The position numbers and the translations under genes were made by a program. Shown here piece by piece: positions 34,480 to 44,024 of a stretch of 50,288 nucleotides of DNA. Position 1 is the first letter of the stretch. Every line of letters begins with the position of its first letter. The stretch is from JBHJGP01 sp050331695 (GTDB lineage Bacteria; Pseudomonadota; Alphaproteobacteria; Geminicoccales; Geminicoccaceae): assembly GCA_050331695.1 (NCBI GenBank), contig JBHJGP010000032.1, positions 1 through 50,288 on the forward strand, read 5' to 3'. Under the pieces are notes generated by a model. That model was given only the letters and a program-made list of their open reading frames with translations, was not told the DNA's origin and did no database searches.

Positions 34480-36936
34480 TCAGGCGGCGGGTTTGCCCAG
34501 ATCGCCGTGCCAACGCTCCAGCCAATTCCCGATGTCGGTGAGCGGCATGGGGCGGCCGATCAGATAGCCCTGGGCGGCATCGCAGCCGATGCGCTCGAGC
34601 CAAGCCAACTGTCCTTCGGTCTCAACCCCCTCGGCCAGCACTTTCATGCCGAGAGCTCGGCCGAGGCGTAAAATGGCGTCGGCGACCGCGCCATCCCTCG
34701 GATCTTCATGGGCCTGGGCCAGGAAGGTCCGATCCAGTTTCAGTTCTTGCACCGGCAGGGAGCGCAGCCGGTGCAGCGACGAGTAACCGGTGCCGAAATC
34801 GTCCAGTGCGATGGTGAAGCCGCGCTGGCAGGCATCGCCCAAGACCTTGTTGGCGATGGTTTCGTCGGCGAGCGCCCCTTCCGTGATCTCCAGGACCAAA
34901 TCGCTTACCGGCACTTGCTCGCGGGCAATGCATCCGTCGATGTGATTCAACAGATCGCTCCACATCAGGTTGGCGGCAGCCAAATTGATCGCCACCGACC
35001 AGCTCGGATCATGGTCCTCTTTCAGGCTCCTGAGCTCGCGGCAGGCGGTATCGACCACCCAGGAGGTCAGTTGATGGATCATCGGGCCGCTCTCGACAAC
35101 GTCGAGAAACGCGCCGGGGCCGAGCAGTCCCTGCTCCGGATGGTGCCAGCGCACAAGGGCCTCGAAGCCGATGACGCGTCGGGTCTTGAGGTCGATCTTG
35201 GGCTGGTAGAAGAGCGCCAGTTCGTCGGTTTCGAGCGCGCGGGCGAAATCTTCCTCAACGCGGCGCCGGTCGAGCACGCGCTGCTGCATGGCGGGATCGA
35301 ACAGCCGGTACTGGCCCCGGCCGCCGGCCTTGGCCTCGAACAGAGCGAGGTCGGCATTGCTTAGGAGCTGATCCGCATCTTTCGAATCGTTGGGATAGAT
35401 GGTGACGCCCATGCTGCTTTGGGTCTGCAGATCGTTGGGCCCGATCTGAACGGGGCTGTTCAGCGCTTCGGCCAGACGGCTCACCAGCGCGCTCACGGCG
35501 TCCGCATCCTTGAGCCGGCCGGCGATGACCGCGAATTCGTCGCCGCCCAACCGGGCGAGCAGGTCGCCGTCGCGAAGCACCCGGCGAAAGCGCCGGCCGA
35601 CGGCCGCCAGCATACGGTCGCCGACCGAATGACCCAATGTGTCGTTCACATCCTTGAAATGGTCTAGATCGATGAACACGACGGCGACCTGATCACCCTC
35701 GCGCTCAGCCCGCGCCAGCGTTTCGTCCAGGCATTCGCGGAATTTGATCCGATTGGGCAGACCGGTCAGGGGATCGTGGTGCGCCAGATGCCTGGCCTTG
35801 GTGATGGCCTGATGACGCTTGGAGACGTCGATGAAGGTGCCGATCGCCCGGGAGCCGCCTTCGTCCTGGCCGATGATCTGACCACGGATCTCGAACCACC
35901 GGGTCTTTCCGTCCGCGCACCGGAACTGGTACTCGCCACTGATCCGTCCACCCTGTTCGATGGTGTTCAGATCGAGCGCTTCGGTCAATTGCCGCCGTTG
36001 GGGCGCGGGTAGCATCGTCAGCCATTGCCCGAGGCTCTTTGGCGGCCGTCCGGCACAGCGCAGAAGTGCCGCACCCCGGGGGCTGATGTATAGATCACCC
36101 CTCACGAGATCGGCGTCCCACAAGCCGGCCTGAGCCCCTTCCAGGGCGTAGGTTAGGCGCCTTGCATCATCACGCAGCCTGCGCTCGTCCCGCCTTTGTT
36201 CGGAAACGTCCCGGCCGACCGATTGGATCTCCCGGAGTTCGCCATCGGCGGCGAAGATGCCGTGATCCAGCCATTCCTCGACCACCGGCACCTTGGTGCC
36301 GACGATGGTGCGGCGCGATTCCCGGCGAAGATCCGGCACCTCTCGGTTCAACGAGTAGACATGCTGCCAATAGGAGGGCACGTCTTCGGGCGCGATGGCA
36401 TCGACCAGCTTCTGACCGATCAAGACACGCCGGTCCTTGCCGTAGGCCCGGGCAAAGGCGGCATTGGCGAACAGGATCGTGCTGTCGGCAAGACAGCGGA
36501 GAACCATTTCGTGCTGCGCGTCGAGAATAGCCTGGGCCAATGCCCGCTCGTCGGCCCGCTGGGGCTGCACGGAACGGAGCCGCGAGAGCGTCCCCATGCC
36601 CGCCGATCCTTCGGCGCCCGGCATGCGGCGTCCGGAGATCTCGACCCAGACGAAGCCCATACGCCCATGGCGAAGCCGGCACTCGACCAGAAGCTCCTGC
36701 TCGCCTTCGAGAAAACGCCTGACCTTACCCCGGACCCGGTTCAGATCATCGTGGTGGACGAAGATCGGATCGTCCAAGCTGGGCGGTGCCTCTTCCGGTC
36801 CGGCCAGCCCCAGGAGCGGCGCCACCGCCGGCGACCAGGAAATGGCGCGGGCGTCGGGAGACAGTTCCCAAACGGCGCCATTCCGGGCCGGCGACCCGAA
36901 GTCGATGCTGCTCACGAGGGTTGAGGACGTTGCCAT
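34480..36936 (-). CDS. PAS-GGDEF-EAL cyclic di-GMP signalling protein (soluble)
   Basis: An 818-residue protein without membrane helices. Three PAS-like domains lie at about 15-115, 135-250 and 265-375. The GGDEF domain (about 385-545) has LARLGGDEFAVI with an intact RxxD inhibitory site (RDGD) five residues before it. The EAL domain (about 560-805) keeps GFEALVRW, LEITEGA, DDFGTGYSS and EGVET. Both domains look catalytically competent, so it may make and hydrolyse c-di-GMP in response to a PAS signal. It is divergent from ptrB. Confidence 0.93.
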   Translation of the reverse strand: MATSSTLVSSIDFGSPARNGAVWELSPDARAISWSPAVAPLLGLAGPEEAPPSLDDPIFVHHDDLNRVRGKVRRFLEGEQELLVECRLRHGRMGFVWVEISGRRMPGAEGSAGMGTLSRLRSVQPQRADERALAQAILDAQHEMVLRCLADSTILFANAAFARAYGKDRRVLIGQKLVDAIAPEDVPSYWQHVYSLNREVPDLRRESRRTIVGTKVPVVEEWLDHGIFAADGELREIQSVGRDVSEQRRDERRLRDDARRLTYALEGAQAGLWDADLVRGDLYISPRGAALLRCAGRPPKSLGQWLTMLPAPQRRQLTEALDLNTIEQGGRISGEYQFRCADGKTRWFEIRGQIIGQDEGGSRAIGTFIDVSKRHQAITKARHLAHHDPLTGLPNRIKFRECLDETLARAEREGDQVAVVFIDLDHFKDVNDTLGHSVGDRMLAAVGRRFRRVLRDGDLLARLGGDEFAVIAGRLKDADAVSALVSRLAEALNSPVQIGPNDLQTQSSMGVTIYPNDSKDADQLLSNADLALFEAKAGGRGQYRLFDPAMQQRVLDRRRVEEDFARALETDELALFYQPKIDLKTRRVIGFEALVRWHHPEQGLLGPGAFLDVVESGPMIHQLTSWVVDTACRELRSLKEDHDPSWSVAINLAAANLMWSDLLNHIDGCIAREQVPVSDLVLEITEGALADETIANKVLGDACQRGFTIALDDFGTGYSSLHRLRSLPVQELKLDRTFLAQAHEDPRDGAVADAILRLGRALGMKVLAEGVETEGQLAWLERIGCDAAQGYLIGRPMPLTDIGNWLERWHGDLGKPAA

Positions 36937-37043
36937 GAACCTGTTTCAACGACTTGCTTAACCATGGCGCCATTGGACATGGAAATCCTGGATATTTAGT
37001 TAACGTCTCAAATTCTCCGCAAATCAGCGAGGTAGTCGAAGCC

Positions 37044-39134
37044 ATGAGTGATGCCCCACCGGTTGCTGCCGTCAGGCAGGAGCGACGCGTCGTTCACGGG
37101 CAAACGCTCGAGGACGCCTATGCCTGGCTTCGGGATCCGGCCTACCCGCAGGTCGAGCGCAGCGACATTCTAGATCACTTGAAGGCCGAAAATGCCTACG
37201 CGCAGAGCTGGCTGGATCGGCGCTCCCATTTGACCGACACCCTCTTCGCCGAGCTCAAGGGGCGGATCAAAGACGATGACACCTCCGTGCCGTCGCCTTA
37301 CGGACCTTATCGATACGGTTGGCGATTTGCCGCAGGCGCTCAGTATCGGACCTGGTATCGGGCGCCGAGGGACGGGGGCGAGGAGCAGGTGATCCTCGAC
37401 GAGCCGGCGATGGCAGCCGACGCCAGCTACTTCATGATGCGCAGCAGTGCCGTGTCCCGCAGCCACGAACTGCTCGCCTTCTCAACCGACCGCGACGGCT
37501 CCGAGCGCTACCAGATCGAGGTCAAACGTCTGGCCGACGACCAACCGCTTGCCGATCGGATCACGAACACCGCCGGCGGCATGGTCTGGGCCGGCGACAG
37601 CCACCTCTTCTATGTCGAACTCAGCCCCGAATTGCGCCCGTTTCGCGTTCGCCGTCACCGCCTGGGCGACGATCCGACGGCCGACGCTCTGGTGTTCGAG
37701 GAAGCAGACCCGGGGTTTTTCGTCTCGGTCGGCCGGACGCTCAGCGGCGCGTTTATGGTGATCAACACAGGTGATCACGTGACCAATGAGGTCCGGTTGG
37801 TCCCTCTCGCCGAGCCCGAGGCCGAGCCGCTTCTGATCGCCCCGCGGGAGACGGACCACGAATATGACGTCGACCACCAAAATGGGCCCGATCAGGGCCG
37901 GCTCCTGATCCTGACCAATGACCGGCATAAGAACCGGCGTCTGGTGAGCGCGCCAGTCTCCGATCCCGGTCGGGACCACTGGCAGGAGGAGGTGGCGGCC
38001 AGCGACGAGGTTTATCTCCTGGGTCACACCTGCTTTGACGGTTTTACCGCCTTGGTCGGCCGCGAGCGGGGCCTGTCGCAGGTCTGGATCCGCCGCGACG
38101 ACGGCGAGAGTCATGCGGTCCGTTGGCCTGACGCCACCTACAGCGCCGGGCTCGGCACCAACATGGAGTACCAGACCGATCGGCTGCGGCTGCGCTACAG
38201 TTCCCTGACGACGCCGGCCACGGTCTTCGATTACCACCTGGCCGACCGCCGTCTGGAGACGCTGAAGGTGCAGGAGATCCCGTCAGGCTATGACCGCGAC
38301 GCCTTCGTCGCCGAGCGCCTGGAAGCCACTGCACCTGACGGCACGCTCGTGCCGATCTCAGTTGTGCGACCCAAGGACTTCCCACTCGACGGCCGGGGTA
38401 AGCTGCACCTTTACGCTTACGGATCCTACGGTCACGGCATGGATCCGAGCTTCAGCACCGGCCGCCTCAGCCTTCTCGAGCGGGGCATGGCCTTCGCCAT
38501 CGCCCATGTCCGCGGCGGCGACGAGATGGGGTATCACTGGTACGAAGCGGGCAAACGGGAACACAAAGAGAATACGTTCCGCGACTTCATCGCCTGTGCC
38601 GAGCATCTGATCGACAAGGGCTATGCGCGCGCCGGCAACGTTTCGATCGAGGGTGGCAGCGCCGGCGGCATGCTTGTCGGGGCCGTTCTCAATATGCGAG
38701 CGGACCTTTGGGGCTGCGCGCTGGCGCTGGTGCCGTTCGTCGACGTCGTCAACACGATGCTCGACGAGACGCTCCCTCTTACGCCGATCGAATGGCCTGA
38801 ATGGGGCGATCCCTTACGTGACGAAGCGGCTTTCCGGCGCCTCCTCGGCTACTCGCCTTATGAGAATGTGAGCGCGCAATCCTATCCGCCGATCTTCGTC
38901 AGCGCCGGGCTCAGCGATCCTCGCGTCACCTACTGGGAGCCGGCCAAATGGGTGGCGAAACTGCGCGCGACCAAGACGGACGACAGTCTCCTTCTGTTGA
39001 AGACGGAAATGGGTGCCGGCCATTTCGGTCAATCAGGCCGCTATGACAGTCTCAAGGACCGGGCCGAGCACCTCGCCTTCCTGCTGACCACGATGGGCCT
39101 TGCGGGCGAGGACACCGCTACCAAGCCCTCGTAG
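37044..39134 (+). CDS. ptrB: Oligopeptidase B (S9A family)
   Basis: 696 residues from ATG 37044; the frame is open to 36954 but family alignment favours MSDAPP, with a GAGG upstream. An N-terminal beta-propeller is followed by a catalytic domain with GSYGHGMDPSFST, AHVRGGDEMGYHWYE, the nucleophile in EGGSAGGMLVGA (about 535), and a C-terminal GAGHFGQSGR His. It cleaves short peptides after Arg or Lys in the cytosol. It sits between two GGDEF-EAL genes. Confidence 0.93.
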   Translation: MSDAPPVAAVRQERRVVHGQTLEDAYAWLRDPAYPQVERSDILDHLKAENAYAQSWLDRRSHLTDTLFAELKGRIKDDDTSVPSPYGPYRYGWRFAAGAQYRTWYRAPRDGGEEQVILDEPAMAADASYFMMRSSAVSRSHELLAFSTDRDGSERYQIEVKRLADDQPLADRITNTAGGMVWAGDSHLFYVELSPELRPFRVRRHRLGDDPTADALVFEEADPGFFVSVGRTLSGAFMVINTGDHVTNEVRLVPLAEPEAEPLLIAPRETDHEYDVDHQNGPDQGRLLILTNDRHKNRRLVSAPVSDPGRDHWQEEVAASDEVYLLGHTCFDGFTALVGRERGLSQVWIRRDDGESHAVRWPDATYSAGLGTNMEYQTDRLRLRYSSLTTPATVFDYHLADRRLETLKVQEIPSGYDRDAFVAERLEATAPDGTLVPISVVRPKDFPLDGRGKLHLYAYGSYGHGMDPSFSTGRLSLLERGMAFAIAHVRGGDEMGYHWYEAGKREHKENTFRDFIACAEHLIDKGYARAGNVSIEGGSAGGMLVGAVLNMRADLWGCALALVPFVDVVNTMLDETLPLTPIEWPEWGDPLRDEAAFRRLLGYSPYENVSAQSYPPIFVSAGLSDPRVTYWEPAKWVAKLRATKTDDSLLLLKTEMGAGHFGQSGRYDSLKDRAEHLAFLLTTMGLAGEDTATKPS

Positions 39135-39404
39135 CGCGGGTCAAACCGATGATCTGAAAGGTCGAATTCGGGTGCGAGTGCCTTGGCAGACCAAATGTAA
39201 CCACAAGGATAATAAATAGTCGCCCAACTGACGGATTTGAAGTAAATTTGTCGCGCTTTTCCAAAGCACCACGATTGGGCACTCGCCATCCAAAGCGTTT
39301 TCTCCTTCGGCAGCGGCCGGCAACGCCTCGTCGACGATCTGGCTGAACGGCAAGCCTTTCTGGCGGCCAACAATCTGGTTGTCGCGTTCCTGTTCGTTTG
39401 GGCC

Positions 39405-41960
39405 GTGAGCGGCCATGTCGGCGAACGGGCGCTGGCCTTATGGTCGGTTGGCGTCGTGGCCGTCCAGACTTTGCGGCTTCTCTTTGGCTGGCAGATCCTG
39501 AAGCCGGAAGGCCGGCTCATTTCCCAAGCGAACTGCATGATCGGCTTCTCGGTCATGAGCGGCATCATTTGGGGCAGCACCGCGTTCTGGCTGCAACCGG
39601 ACGCAGCCCTGGAAGTGATGGTGGCCGTATCATTCGTCTTGGCCGGCATGTCGGCGGCGGCCGCCGTCTCGCTTGCCGGAAGCTTGCCGTCCTTCTACGG
39701 GTTCATCGTGCCGGCTCTGGTGCCTTACATCGTCGTTCAGGCCGGCCTGTCCGAACCTTCGAGCAATCTTTTCGCGTTCGTTGCGCTTGTTTATCTGCTC
39801 AGTATCTCTCTCGTCGGCATCCAGCTCCATCGCCTGGTCATCGGTTCGGTATCGCTCGCCGAGCGAAACCGCGAACTGGCGCACCAACTGGATGATGCAC
39901 GGTTGCGCCTGGAACACCGGGTGGCCGAGCGTGAGATGGAACTCAACACGCTGCTCGAGACCGTGCCCGCGTTCATATGGATTACCCATGATCCCGAGGC
40001 CCGGAGGGTCATTCGGAGCGCCTACGCTGAAAGGCGCTTTCGTGAGGCGGCTAAGGGCCGGAATTCGCGGGCCGTCGACATATCGAAGAATGGCGTGATC
40101 TTGGCCGATGACCAAAGACCGCTGGCCCTGGCCGCCCGGGGCACAGCCGTCGACAGTATGGAGCTGCGATTTCATTTCTCCGACGGCAATCATATCGATC
40201 AGATCATCAGCGCGGCGCCCTTGCGCGATCGGGATGGCTCGATCATCGGCGCGGTCGGCGCAGGCATCGACATCACCTCGCGCAAACAGGCCGAAGAAGC
40301 CCTGAAGATCAGCGAAAGCCGCTTTCGCGATTTCGCCACCTCCGCCTCCGATTGGCTGTGGGAAACCGATGCCGATCACCGTTTCGTCTGGATATCGGCG
40401 AATATCGAGCAGCGGATCGATGTGCGGGCTGACTGGTACTACGGCAAGACCCGCTGGGAGATACTGCCGCCGACGGTCGACAAGACGGTTCTGGACGAAC
40501 ACAAGCGTCTGTTGGATCAGCGCCAACCCTTCCGCGGGTTCGAGTACCACCAGCGCGGTCCCAAACAGGATCGTTGGTTCAGCGTAAGCGGCGTCCCGAT
40601 CGTCAACTGCGATGGTTCCTTCAAGGGCTATCGTGGGGTTGCGCGCGATGTTACCGACCGTAAGGCCGCGGAACGGCGGGTCGCGTTTCTGGCCCACCAC
40701 GATTCCTTAACCGATCTGCCGAACCGCCGCCTTTTTCAGAAAACACTCAGGGAGCTACGGGCGGAGACGGAAACTGAGGGCCGCCGGCTAGCGCTCATCG
40801 TCGTCGACATCGACCATTTCAAGCACGTCAACGACACCCACGGCCATGAGGCGGGCGACCAACTGCTCCGGACCATCGGCGAAAGGCTCCAGACTTGCGT
40901 TGGCGAACGCGGCCTCTTTGCCCGCGTTGGGGGTGACGAGTTCGCCGCCGTTCTCGGTGGCTTGGAGCGAGCCAGCCAGGCGCGCTCGGTGGCCAACGCG
41001 ATGCTAAGCGCCATGGCCAAGCCGATTTCGGTGGCTGGCCATACCGTCTTTCCCTCAATCAGTATTGGCGGCGCCCTCTTTCCCGACGATGCCGGGGACG
41101 AGGATACGCTGATCCAGCAGGCGGACCGCGCGCTCTACCGCTCCAAACGGGAGGGGCGCAACCGCTGTCATTTCTATGATGCCGACCTCGACCGGTATTG
41201 GCAGGAACAAAGCCAGCTCACGGCGGAGCTGGCCGACGCGATCGAGCGGAACGAGTTCGCGTTGCACTATCAGCCGCAAGTGGATCTGGAGACGGGCCGC
41301 ACGGTGGCCGTGGAGGCGCTGCTCCGCTGGCAACATCCGGCCCGCGGCATCGTGATGCCGTCGGACTTCATCCCGCTGGCCGAGAGCAACGGCCTGATCT
41401 GTCGGATCGGCGCGTGGGTGATCGACGAGGCCTGCCGTCAGGTGAACGTTTGGCGCACGGCCGGCCATGATCTGAGCGTTGCCGTCAATCTCTCACAACC
41501 GCAATTGAGCGATCACGACACGCTGCGGATCATCGATCAAGCCCTGGAACGCCACGATCTGGATGCTGCCGCCCTCGAGCTGGAAATCACCGAGACCGTC
41601 GTCATGGACACCACCGTTAACTACGGCGCCGATACGATCTCGGCTTATGCGGATCGGTCGCTCCGCTTGGCGCTGGACGATTTTGGTACGGGCTACAGCT
41701 CGCTCGCCTATCTACGCCATCTGCCGGCCCAGACGATCAAGATCGACCGGTCGTTCGTGGCCGATATCGGCAGGTCCAATGGCGGCGAAGCGCTGGTCGG
41801 CTCGATCGTTGATCTCGCCCATACGCTCGACAAATCGGTGGTCGCCGAAGGGGTTGAGACGGAAGCGCAGCGCGAGTTTCTCAAGGCCCGGCGCTGCGAT
41901 ACCGGTCAGGGTTTTCTGTTCGGCCGTCCAGTTCGCCCGGAGGAACTGACCCTTCACTGA
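39405..41960 (+). CDS. Membrane-bound PAS-GGDEF-EAL protein; true start probably upstream
   Basis: 851 residues from GTG 39405. The frame is open back to 39246 and encodes LAERQAFLAANNLVVAFLFV, a clear first membrane helix, but no ATG, GTG or TTG occurs in that stretch. With it, six helices precede a coiled region, two PAS domains, a GGDEF domain (FARVGGDEFAAV, no RxxD inhibitory site) and an EAL domain (VEALLRWQHP, LEITETVV, DDFGTGYSS, EGVET). Both enzymatic motifs are intact. The gap from ptrB holds only AT-richer sequence and no other gene. Confidence 0.85.
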   Translation: MSGHVGERALALWSVGVVAVQTLRLLFGWQILKPEGRLISQANCMIGFSVMSGIIWGSTAFWLQPDAALEVMVAVSFVLAGMSAAAAVSLAGSLPSFYGFIVPALVPYIVVQAGLSEPSSNLFAFVALVYLLSISLVGIQLHRLVIGSVSLAERNRELAHQLDDARLRLEHRVAEREMELNTLLETVPAFIWITHDPEARRVIRSAYAERRFREAAKGRNSRAVDISKNGVILADDQRPLALAARGTAVDSMELRFHFSDGNHIDQIISAAPLRDRDGSIIGAVGAGIDITSRKQAEEALKISESRFRDFATSASDWLWETDADHRFVWISANIEQRIDVRADWYYGKTRWEILPPTVDKTVLDEHKRLLDQRQPFRGFEYHQRGPKQDRWFSVSGVPIVNCDGSFKGYRGVARDVTDRKAAERRVAFLAHHDSLTDLPNRRLFQKTLRELRAETETEGRRLALIVVDIDHFKHVNDTHGHEAGDQLLRTIGERLQTCVGERGLFARVGGDEFAAVLGGLERASQARSVANAMLSAMAKPISVAGHTVFPSISIGGALFPDDAGDEDTLIQQADRALYRSKREGRNRCHFYDADLDRYWQEQSQLTAELADAIERNEFALHYQPQVDLETGRTVAVEALLRWQHPARGIVMPSDFIPLAESNGLICRIGAWVIDEACRQVNVWRTAGHDLSVAVNLSQPQLSDHDTLRIIDQALERHDLDAAALELEITETVVMDTTVNYGADTISAYADRSLRLALDDFGTGYSSLAYLRHLPAQTIKIDRSFVADIGRSNGGEALVGSIVDLAHTLDKSVVAEGVETEAQREFLKARRCDTGQGFLFGRPVRPEELTLH

Positions 41961-42056
41961 GCGACGCAGGTGCCCGCTGCCTACGTCCCGGCCAGATCGA
42001 CCTACAGTAAACCTGGAAACCGCATGTTGATGGCGGGGTCATGGCCTCGATCTGAG

Positions 42057-42680
42057 TCACGGTCCTTCGACCCGAACGTCGGCCGGCATGAAGAACAAAT
42101 GGTCCTGTTCGGCGCCTACGGCCGCGTGGCATTCGACGCAAAAATCCATCGACCGGTCATTGGCACGAAGGCTTTCGCCGATGAAACTACCGTCAGGCAT
42201 GATCATCGCATAGCGCCAGTCTCCGGATCGCTCGTCAAACCCTTCCGCCATCTTCTCCATGACGAACAACGGGCCAGGATAGGTGCGGCCGTCTTCCGTC
42301 ACGGTGAAACTATCCTTGGCGATGATGGCGCCCTCCGGCAGGGGGGCGGCCTCCTCGAACAATCCGTAATCGGACGCGCGCGCGTTCGCGTAGACATTGA
42401 CATACCGCTCACCATGGGTTGCGGAGCGGAAGGGGCTACTGTTGTAGCGTGGCCACCCCCGGTAGCTGAGCGCGGCGTCGTCTTTGGAAAGCGCATAACC
42501 ATCGATCATGCGCGCGGCGAGGCCGGCATAAATCGAAGTCGCCTCCTGACCGTCAACGTCGGCCGGATTGGGCGCTTGAAAATGTTCTTCTGGATGGATC
42601 AGATCTTGAGCGCTCGTCTCGGTCGTGGCCGCAAAAAGCGTCACCATGACGGTGACGCAGACGGAGAGGACTCGAGCCAT
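42057..42680 (-). CDS. Cytochrome P460-family c-type heme protein
   Basis: 207 residues from ATG 42680, with GGAGGT nine bases upstream. A signal peptide (cleavage after TSA near 24) is followed by the P460 fold with one heme site, FCVECHAAVGAEQDHLFF, near the C-terminus (CxxCH about 174-178). YPGPLFVMEKMAEGFDERSGDWRYAM is typical of the family. Known members oxidise hydroxylamine or bind NO in the periplasm. Whether the Lys-heme cross-link is present cannot be judged here. Confidence 0.82.
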   Translation of the reverse strand: MARVLSVCVTVMVTLFAATTETSAQDLIHPEEHFQAPNPADVDGQEATSIYAGLAARMIDGYALSKDDAALSYRGWPRYNSSPFRSATHGERYVNVYANARASDYGLFEEAAPLPEGAIIAKDSFTVTEDGRTYPGPLFVMEKMAEGFDERSGDWRYAMIMPDGSFIGESLRANDRSMDFCVECHAAVGAEQDHLFFMPADVRVEGP

Positions 42681-42742
42681 CGCCTAGGTACCTCCGAAGA
42701 TTGGCTATTTATAATATTGGAGGTGAGGACTGATCTCTGATC

Positions 42743-42757
42743 GGCTGTGTGACAGCC
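42743..42757. repeat. Short hairpin between cytochrome P460 and tRNA genes
   Basis: GGCTGT and ACAGCC flank GTG, a perfect 6-bp stem. It is about 60 bases upstream of the P460 start and about 95 bases downstream of the tRNA. It may be an operator for the P460 promoter; no T-tract supports a terminator. Apart from this and the tRNA, the 385 bases between P460 and the amidohydrolase gene hold nothing I can name. Confidence 0.3.
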
Positions 42758-42852
42758 GCTACAGGTAACGGGTTCGTGAACGCCCTTTAACTGCGCTCGC
42801 GACACGCCTGTCCGCAGGCAAAAAGCACGTAGAGAAGCATCAGGCCTGGGTA

Positions 42853-42927
42853 TGGTGGGCGCGACTGGGATTGAACCAGTGACCCCTACGATGTCAACGT
42901 AGTGCTCTCCCGCTGAGCTACGCGCCC
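42853..42927 (-). tRNA. tRNA-Val (anticodon GAC)
   Basis: On the minus strand a full cloverleaf can be drawn. The acceptor GGGCGCG (42927-42921) pairs with CGCGCCC, the D-arm is TAGCTCAGCGGGAGAGCA, the anticodon stem CTACG/CGTAG encloses TTGACAT (anticodon GAC), and the T-arm has GGTTCAATCC. The 3' CCA is encoded (42853-42855). It reads GUC and GUU valine codons. Confidence 0.97.
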
Positions 42928-43065
42928 CTCGGTTTCGTCTAGGGCAAAGGTGGCGGTGGTGCAAGTGGGCCTCGATCTCCAGGCTGCCGCACGTGCGTTT
43001 CGGAGCGGCAATAGAACGCTCGATCTTAAGCGGTCGTTCGCGTATCGCTTAGTTGACTGGGTTGG

Positions 43066-43962
43066 ATGAAAGGGCCTGTTGGCTTGTCTTTGAGCAGGTG
43101 GTTTTACATTAGGGAGCCGAAAAACCAGGCGCTTCCGTTGGTATTGTCTCTCCCCCACAGTGGCACGGTCTACGCCGAGCGCCTGTCGGCGTCGTTCCGG
43201 CTCCCGCTCAAGACCATCCGAAAACTGGAGGATCCGTTCCTTGGGCGGCTGTTCGCCTTCGGCTCGGGCATCGGGGCCTGGTCCCTGGCGACGCGGTTGC
43301 CCCGGGCTTTCGTCGACCTGAACCGGAGCGCCGAGGACATGGTTCGCGAAGAGATGGCCGCCGATACCGGCGGCCTTCGCCTGACGCCCAGTTCCCGGGG
43401 CCAAGCCGGTCTCGGCGTGGTGCCCACCCGGGTTGAGGGTAAGCCCCTTTATAAAGAGCCTTTGGCTGGCCGCGAGTTGCAACGGCGCCTGGTCGAAGGC
43501 TACTGGCCCTACCATAATGTTCTGGCAACCTATCTGGACCAGATCCGACATCGGTTCGGCCAGGTGCTGCTGATCGATTGCCATTCCATGCCTTCGAGCG
43601 CCCAACCGTTCGGCGCCTCACGGGTCGATATCGCGCTGGGCGACCGGTACGGCAAAAGCGCCGACCCTGTGCTTGTGGAGGCCTTGGCCGGCGCTCTGGC
43701 TGAACAGGGTCTAAAGGTTGCGCGCAATCGCCCCTACGCCGGTGGCGCCATAACCCGTCGTTATGGTGCGCCGGCCGACGGCCGTCATGCCATCCAGATC
43801 GAGATCGATCGCCGGCTGTACATGGACGAGCAGCACCATGTGGTGAGCCGCCAGTTCCGGGAGTGCCGGCAACGGCTCAGGGCTGCTTTGGCGCAGTTTG
43901 GCCGGGATTTGACCGTGTTCGTCGGAGACCCTGAGCCCTTGGAACGCCGGGATGTGGGCTGA
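43066..43962 (+). CDS. N-formylglutamate amidohydrolase family protein
   Basis: 298 residues. Family features are PLVLSLPHSGTVY near the start, FVDLNRS, LIDCHSMPSS with metal-binding residues, and AIQIEIDRRLYMDE near the end. Classic members (HutG) hydrolyse N-formylglutamate in histidine breakdown, but no hut genes are here, and many paralogues have unknown substrates. The start ATG 43066 has no clear SD. Confidence 0.88.
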   Translation: MKGPVGLSLSRWFYIREPKNQALPLVLSLPHSGTVYAERLSASFRLPLKTIRKLEDPFLGRLFAFGSGIGAWSLATRLPRAFVDLNRSAEDMVREEMAADTGGLRLTPSSRGQAGLGVVPTRVEGKPLYKEPLAGRELQRRLVEGYWPYHNVLATYLDQIRHRFGQVLLIDCHSMPSSAQPFGASRVDIALGDRYGKSADPVLVEALAGALAEQGLKVARNRPYAGGAITRRYGAPADGRHAIQIEIDRRLYMDEQHHVVSRQFRECRQRLRAALAQFGRDLTVFVGDPEPLERRDVG

Positions 43963-44024
43963 GCCAGATGGGTCGTTAAGCGACTCTAAGGTTTCATTAA
44001 CCAGGTCGCGCTAGCCTTTCGGCC

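Noticed and set aside
42805..42830. GCCTG-TCCG-CAGGC hairpin followed by AAAAA near the tRNA
   Set aside because: The A-run is on the wrong side for a terminator of the minus-strand tRNA; on that strand the T-run precedes the hairpin.
43971..44000. Full CtrA box (TTAA-N7-TTAA) before the transglycosylase gene
   Set aside because: TTAA half-sites are present, but the spacing does not give a full match, so only half-sites can be claimed.
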